Origin: Strongylocentrotus purpuratus | Lineage: Eukaryota > Echinodermata > Echinoidea > Camarodonta > Strongylocentrotidae | Direction of reading: 5' to 3' | Length of the DNA stretch: 64,000 nt | NCBI RefSeq assembly: GCF_000002235.5 | Contig: NW_022145611.1 | Span: forward strand, 18,263,633-18,327,632 | Part shown: positions 60,817-64,000 of the stretch, one piece after another | Position numbering within the stretch: the stretch's first letter is position 1 | How the letters are laid out: each line of letters starts with the position of its first letter | Made by a program: the position numbers and the translations under genes | The notes under the pieces: model-generated | What the model was told of the DNA's origin: nothing | What the model saw: the letters and a program-made list of their open reading frames with translations, nothing else | Databases searched by the model: none

Positions 60817-60847
<31 letters not shown>

Positions 60848-60848
60848 C

Positions 60849-60890
<42 letters not shown>

Positions 60891-62288
60891 ATTGGGACAA
60901 GTATCAGTAATACTGCCAATGTATGGCAGAAAATGATTAAATAAATAAAAGATCTACGTGTTGAGGGAGGTACCACATCTATTTTACATCTGGAGAGAGA
61001 GGATAAGAGAAGATGGGAGAAAGAGAGAGGAGTGAGAGAGAGAGAGAGAGAAATATAGAGATAAAGAAAAAGTTGGAGGGACAGATAATATACACAGATC
61101 ATTGCTAACAAAAATTATAAGAACTGCAGTTGAAATTAAGAAGTTGATTTCAATTTGTTATAAGTTTTGAGAGTTGTATGTTCTTCAAGTTTGCCATACC
61201 ATCACACTGAAGTACATGACCTATGACATCATCATTGTAAACACAAAAAAACACTCTCGTTTGTTTGAAATATTTTTATTTAAAATCGTCCCTTCCTGTA
61301 AGAAAGGAGAAAAATAAGGCAAGTAAAAACATCATTCCAGATAGATGGAAAACATGGTTACAATCATATGACATTCTGGTCAATCATTGGGCGTGGAAAG
61401 CATTAAGTTTTCATCGGCCTCTTAAACCATCTCCAGACGAGGCTCCATAAATCTCACAGTCAACCGGCTCTCAAAGTACTCTGCCCCTTGCTCGCTGGGC
61501 ACTTTACCAAGCTCTACACGAATATTGATCACCATTGATTCCCTCCCGTTCACTTCCATTCAGCCAGCCTCTTCCCAAACTCGCATCAAAACTGCACGCC
61601 TTCTCATGCCTGCCCCAAGCTCAACATCAGTTAAGTCAAGCCTCGGCGATTACCAAATTGGCAATAATTGAATACATTATGCCTCATGATTTTCCGGCTC
61701 AGTTGAACCAATTTTCATAAAGGACAATGTGAAAAACACCCAGTACTATTTCAGAGGTAGAAGCATTACATTCAGCGTACATTGTTTCCTTCAGAAGAAA
61801 GAGGGGTTTTGGGACATAGAAAACAAAAGGGTGATCCTGAGGAACGATTGATGGTCACTTTCTAAATACAAGGGAGACTTTTATATCATGATATAAGCTT
61901 TTAAGCAGTGTCTGAAATATAAGATGTAAAGAAAGTACACTTTGAGCAAGAAGATATCATGATTCCACGAAAGACTCATCATTTTATAGAAGCAAACATA
62001 ACAATATTTTGGACAAAGGATTAGTTCAAATATTTAAGTTTTGTTCTTATTTTTCTTTTTTTCTTTTTTCACTGATTACACTGATCGGTGGCTGAAAGAT
62101 CTACTCCTCTTTTTTCAGATGTCTTGAACTTCTCACTTAAAACATAAATTCTCACAATTCCTTGAGTTCTCCTCTAACAAATTTCAACTAATAGCACTAA
62201 TGTGAAGCATTATCTTAAATATCAACACATCGGATTCACCTCCTATCTGTCCCAAGCTGTAGGTCTATACTTTTCATTTATTTTTCTT

Positions 62289-62290
<2 letters not shown>
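59750..62290. other. Probable intron or 5' flank of the EGF/sushi gene
   Basis: No exon recognised. (GA)n tracts lie at about 60776-60887 and 61018-61052. Otherwise AT-rich. Confidence 0.55.
60776..60887. repeat. (GA)n microsatellite
   Basis: Interrupted runs of GAGAGA with AAAGAG variants; a second, shorter tract of the same kind lies at 61018-61052. Confidence 0.92.
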
Positions 62291-62336
<46 letters not shown>

Positions 62337-62490
62337 TTTAGCTTTTATATAGCGCTTAATACAAATGTCTCTAAGTGCTTTACAAATGTACTATTACCCC
62401 GGTCATTGGATTCAGTGCTTGCCCGCACACATTGGGTGCACAATCTCCACTCCCTGGGAAGCATTCCAGCCAGGCGTTACTTTTAATACT
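62291..62490. mobile_element. Dispersed repeat with (AAT)n head, SINE- or MITE-like
   Basis: (AAT)n at 62291-62337 is followed by TTTTATATAGCGCTTAATAC and CTAAGTGCTTTACAAATGTA, then by sequence with GGATTCAGTGC and CATTGGGTGCACAATC. TATAGCGCTT...AAGTGCTTTACA next to an AAT-type microsatellite is a dispersed motif I know from many marine invertebrate genomes. I cannot assign a superfamily, and no internal RNA polymerase III promoter is clear. Confidence 0.5.
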
Positions 62491-64000
62491 GTATAGCCTC
62501 ATTAGTGATCTACTACTCTTCCGTAACCTATGACTACCTTTGTTCTACAAAGGGGCTCTGGCAGTACATCTTTTGACAAGACATTAATCTACATTTTCAT
62601 TCCATTCCAAGGGGAGAAATTGGAACCCTAAAGGATGCTTTAAAGGCTTGTGATTAGAATTCAATATCTAAAACCATTCCCTCACATGAAAAACATGATA
62701 GCAAAATTCCCCAGGGAGAGGAGAAAAAGCACTTTGTGTGCCCGTATGAACGTGAAGACCAACATTTTAACTGTAAATCCATTACAGATATTGGTATGGA
62801 GGGCTATTACAGTAATAACAATTCAGACGGTCATTATTTTAAACATATTAGTAGTGAATGGGAGACAGTCAAATAAATGAAGAAGAAACTCCATGTACAT
62901 GATGTAGGCTCACAGTGCCGATCACATACACTTTCTTACCCCCCCCCCCACCTTCCCCATTAAATATCCCTTTAAAAATGTTGAAATTGTAATTATTATA
63001 CTCCTTAGTTCTGCCTCATTAATCTGAATGGCCTATAAAAATGTCTGGAATAATTCAGAGAAAAAAGAACTCACTTGTAAACAACCTTTCTGAAAGTATA
63101 CTTGCTGCCTCAGACAAATCTCAGACAACGATGTCACGTAACTGAGGATTACCTGTGGATCTGGAAAGCTGGGTCAATGTACATTTAATCCAATTATAAT
63201 TGATCCACCCTGATCACCCAAACACTATAAACAGCATGATTATTACTAAATAGAATGTGCTTTAAATAGACCTCTAGATCCTAACCACACATTTTCTGGA
63301 AATCTTCAGTAACGATATGTCACATGAGATGACTAAGAGTGTGGAAGGAAGGGGTTTAAAGTTCATTCAACAGAGGAAAGATGTTCTGTGACAATAACAT
63401 TAGTTCCATGAGTAGCTTACAGCATCATCAGGATAAATATCTTTGAATGAATCAGTAGTGAAAATTAAAAGGAATTTCACTCTTTTAAAGTAAAAAGTAA
63501 TGTATTTCGAGAGTAAACAAAATTTAAGTGGAGTAATACAAAACAGTTATATTTTTTATTTTTTATTGTAATAAAAATAGAGTTTATAGAGGAATGTTAA
63601 ATCCTGAATTACTATCTTCATTTGTGCATATATGCAAAACAAATCAGCATCAATCCAGCTTGGGTATATATGTACGGAGATATCATATTACAGCAAATAA
63701 TGGGAAATTTATCATATACAAATATACTAAGTAATTGGTTAATAAAAGTGAGGGAACATCACAAACCCATAACTGAGTTGCCAATTTGCCCTCAAAGAAA
63801 AATTATCTCTATATCATTGAAAATTTAGGAGACTTTTAAACGTTGTTCTCCTTTTCTCTGTTTGTTTCTATCTTTATCTCTGGTTTTTCTGCTGTTATTG
63901 AAATCAACTAATTTTGGACCAGAATTTTGTTTCAATAATCCCTTCAACTGAGTCATATCGTTGGCATAGCCAAAGTCATTCAGCAAATATCAACGATATG
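62491..64000. other. Non-coding DNA to the window end
   Basis: AT-rich sequence with a C run at about 62939-62949. No gene or repeat recognised. It is probably intron or 5' flank of the EGF/sushi gene, whose upstream exons should lie to the right. Confidence 0.5.

Noticed and set aside
60848-61111. Frame with poly-Ser/Leu ends
   Set aside because: Bounded by (GA)n microsatellites read on the opposite strand; no domain.

Overview
The window is animal nuclear DNA: multi-exon genes with GT/AG introns of 0.4 to 10.8 kb, many short inverted-repeat transposons, microsatellites and one long satellite array. AT-rich composition, frequent ACATGT-type palindromes and the protein families suggest a marine invertebrate, perhaps an echinoderm such as a sea urchin. 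That placement is inference; nothing here fixes the species.

Layout. (1) 1 to about 19,170: a head-to-tail satellite of about 174-bp monomers, roughly 107 copies, running off the left edge, broken by a 500-N assembly gap (7482-7981) and decaying at its right edge. It has higher-order structure: a nine-monomer repeat of about 1,560 bp on the left, and a different variant mix with about 1.4 kb and 5.77 kb periodicities on the right. (2) 19,187-24,007: non-coding DNA with a MITE and a duplicated segment. (3) 24,008-31,798, minus strand: a complete eight-exon secreted ribonuclease T2 gene whose reading frame closes across every junction (317 residues). (4) 31,800-41,100: non-coding DNA rich in MITEs, G/C homopolymers and microsatellites. 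(5) 41,116-59,749, minus strand: the 3' part of a gene for a membrane protein with EGF, two sushi (CCP) domains, a transmembrane segment and a proline-rich tail with LPxY/PPxY motifs like those of SUSD4/SUSD6. Its 5' exons lie beyond the window. A phase-compatible alternative last exon may lie at 41,116-41,291.

The most unusual structure is at 58,584-59,749. The splice donor of the EGF exon has been amplified into a 16-copy, 31-bp minisatellite, each copy keeping an intact GTAAGT, next to four decayed copies of the 3' half of the same exon and two copies of a hairpin built from the same exon's sequence. Several MITE families can be outlined from repeats within the window, including a three-copy PIF/Harbinger-like family with TWA target duplications. 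No retroviral, LTR or other virus-like element, rRNA, tRNA or CRISPR array was recognised.
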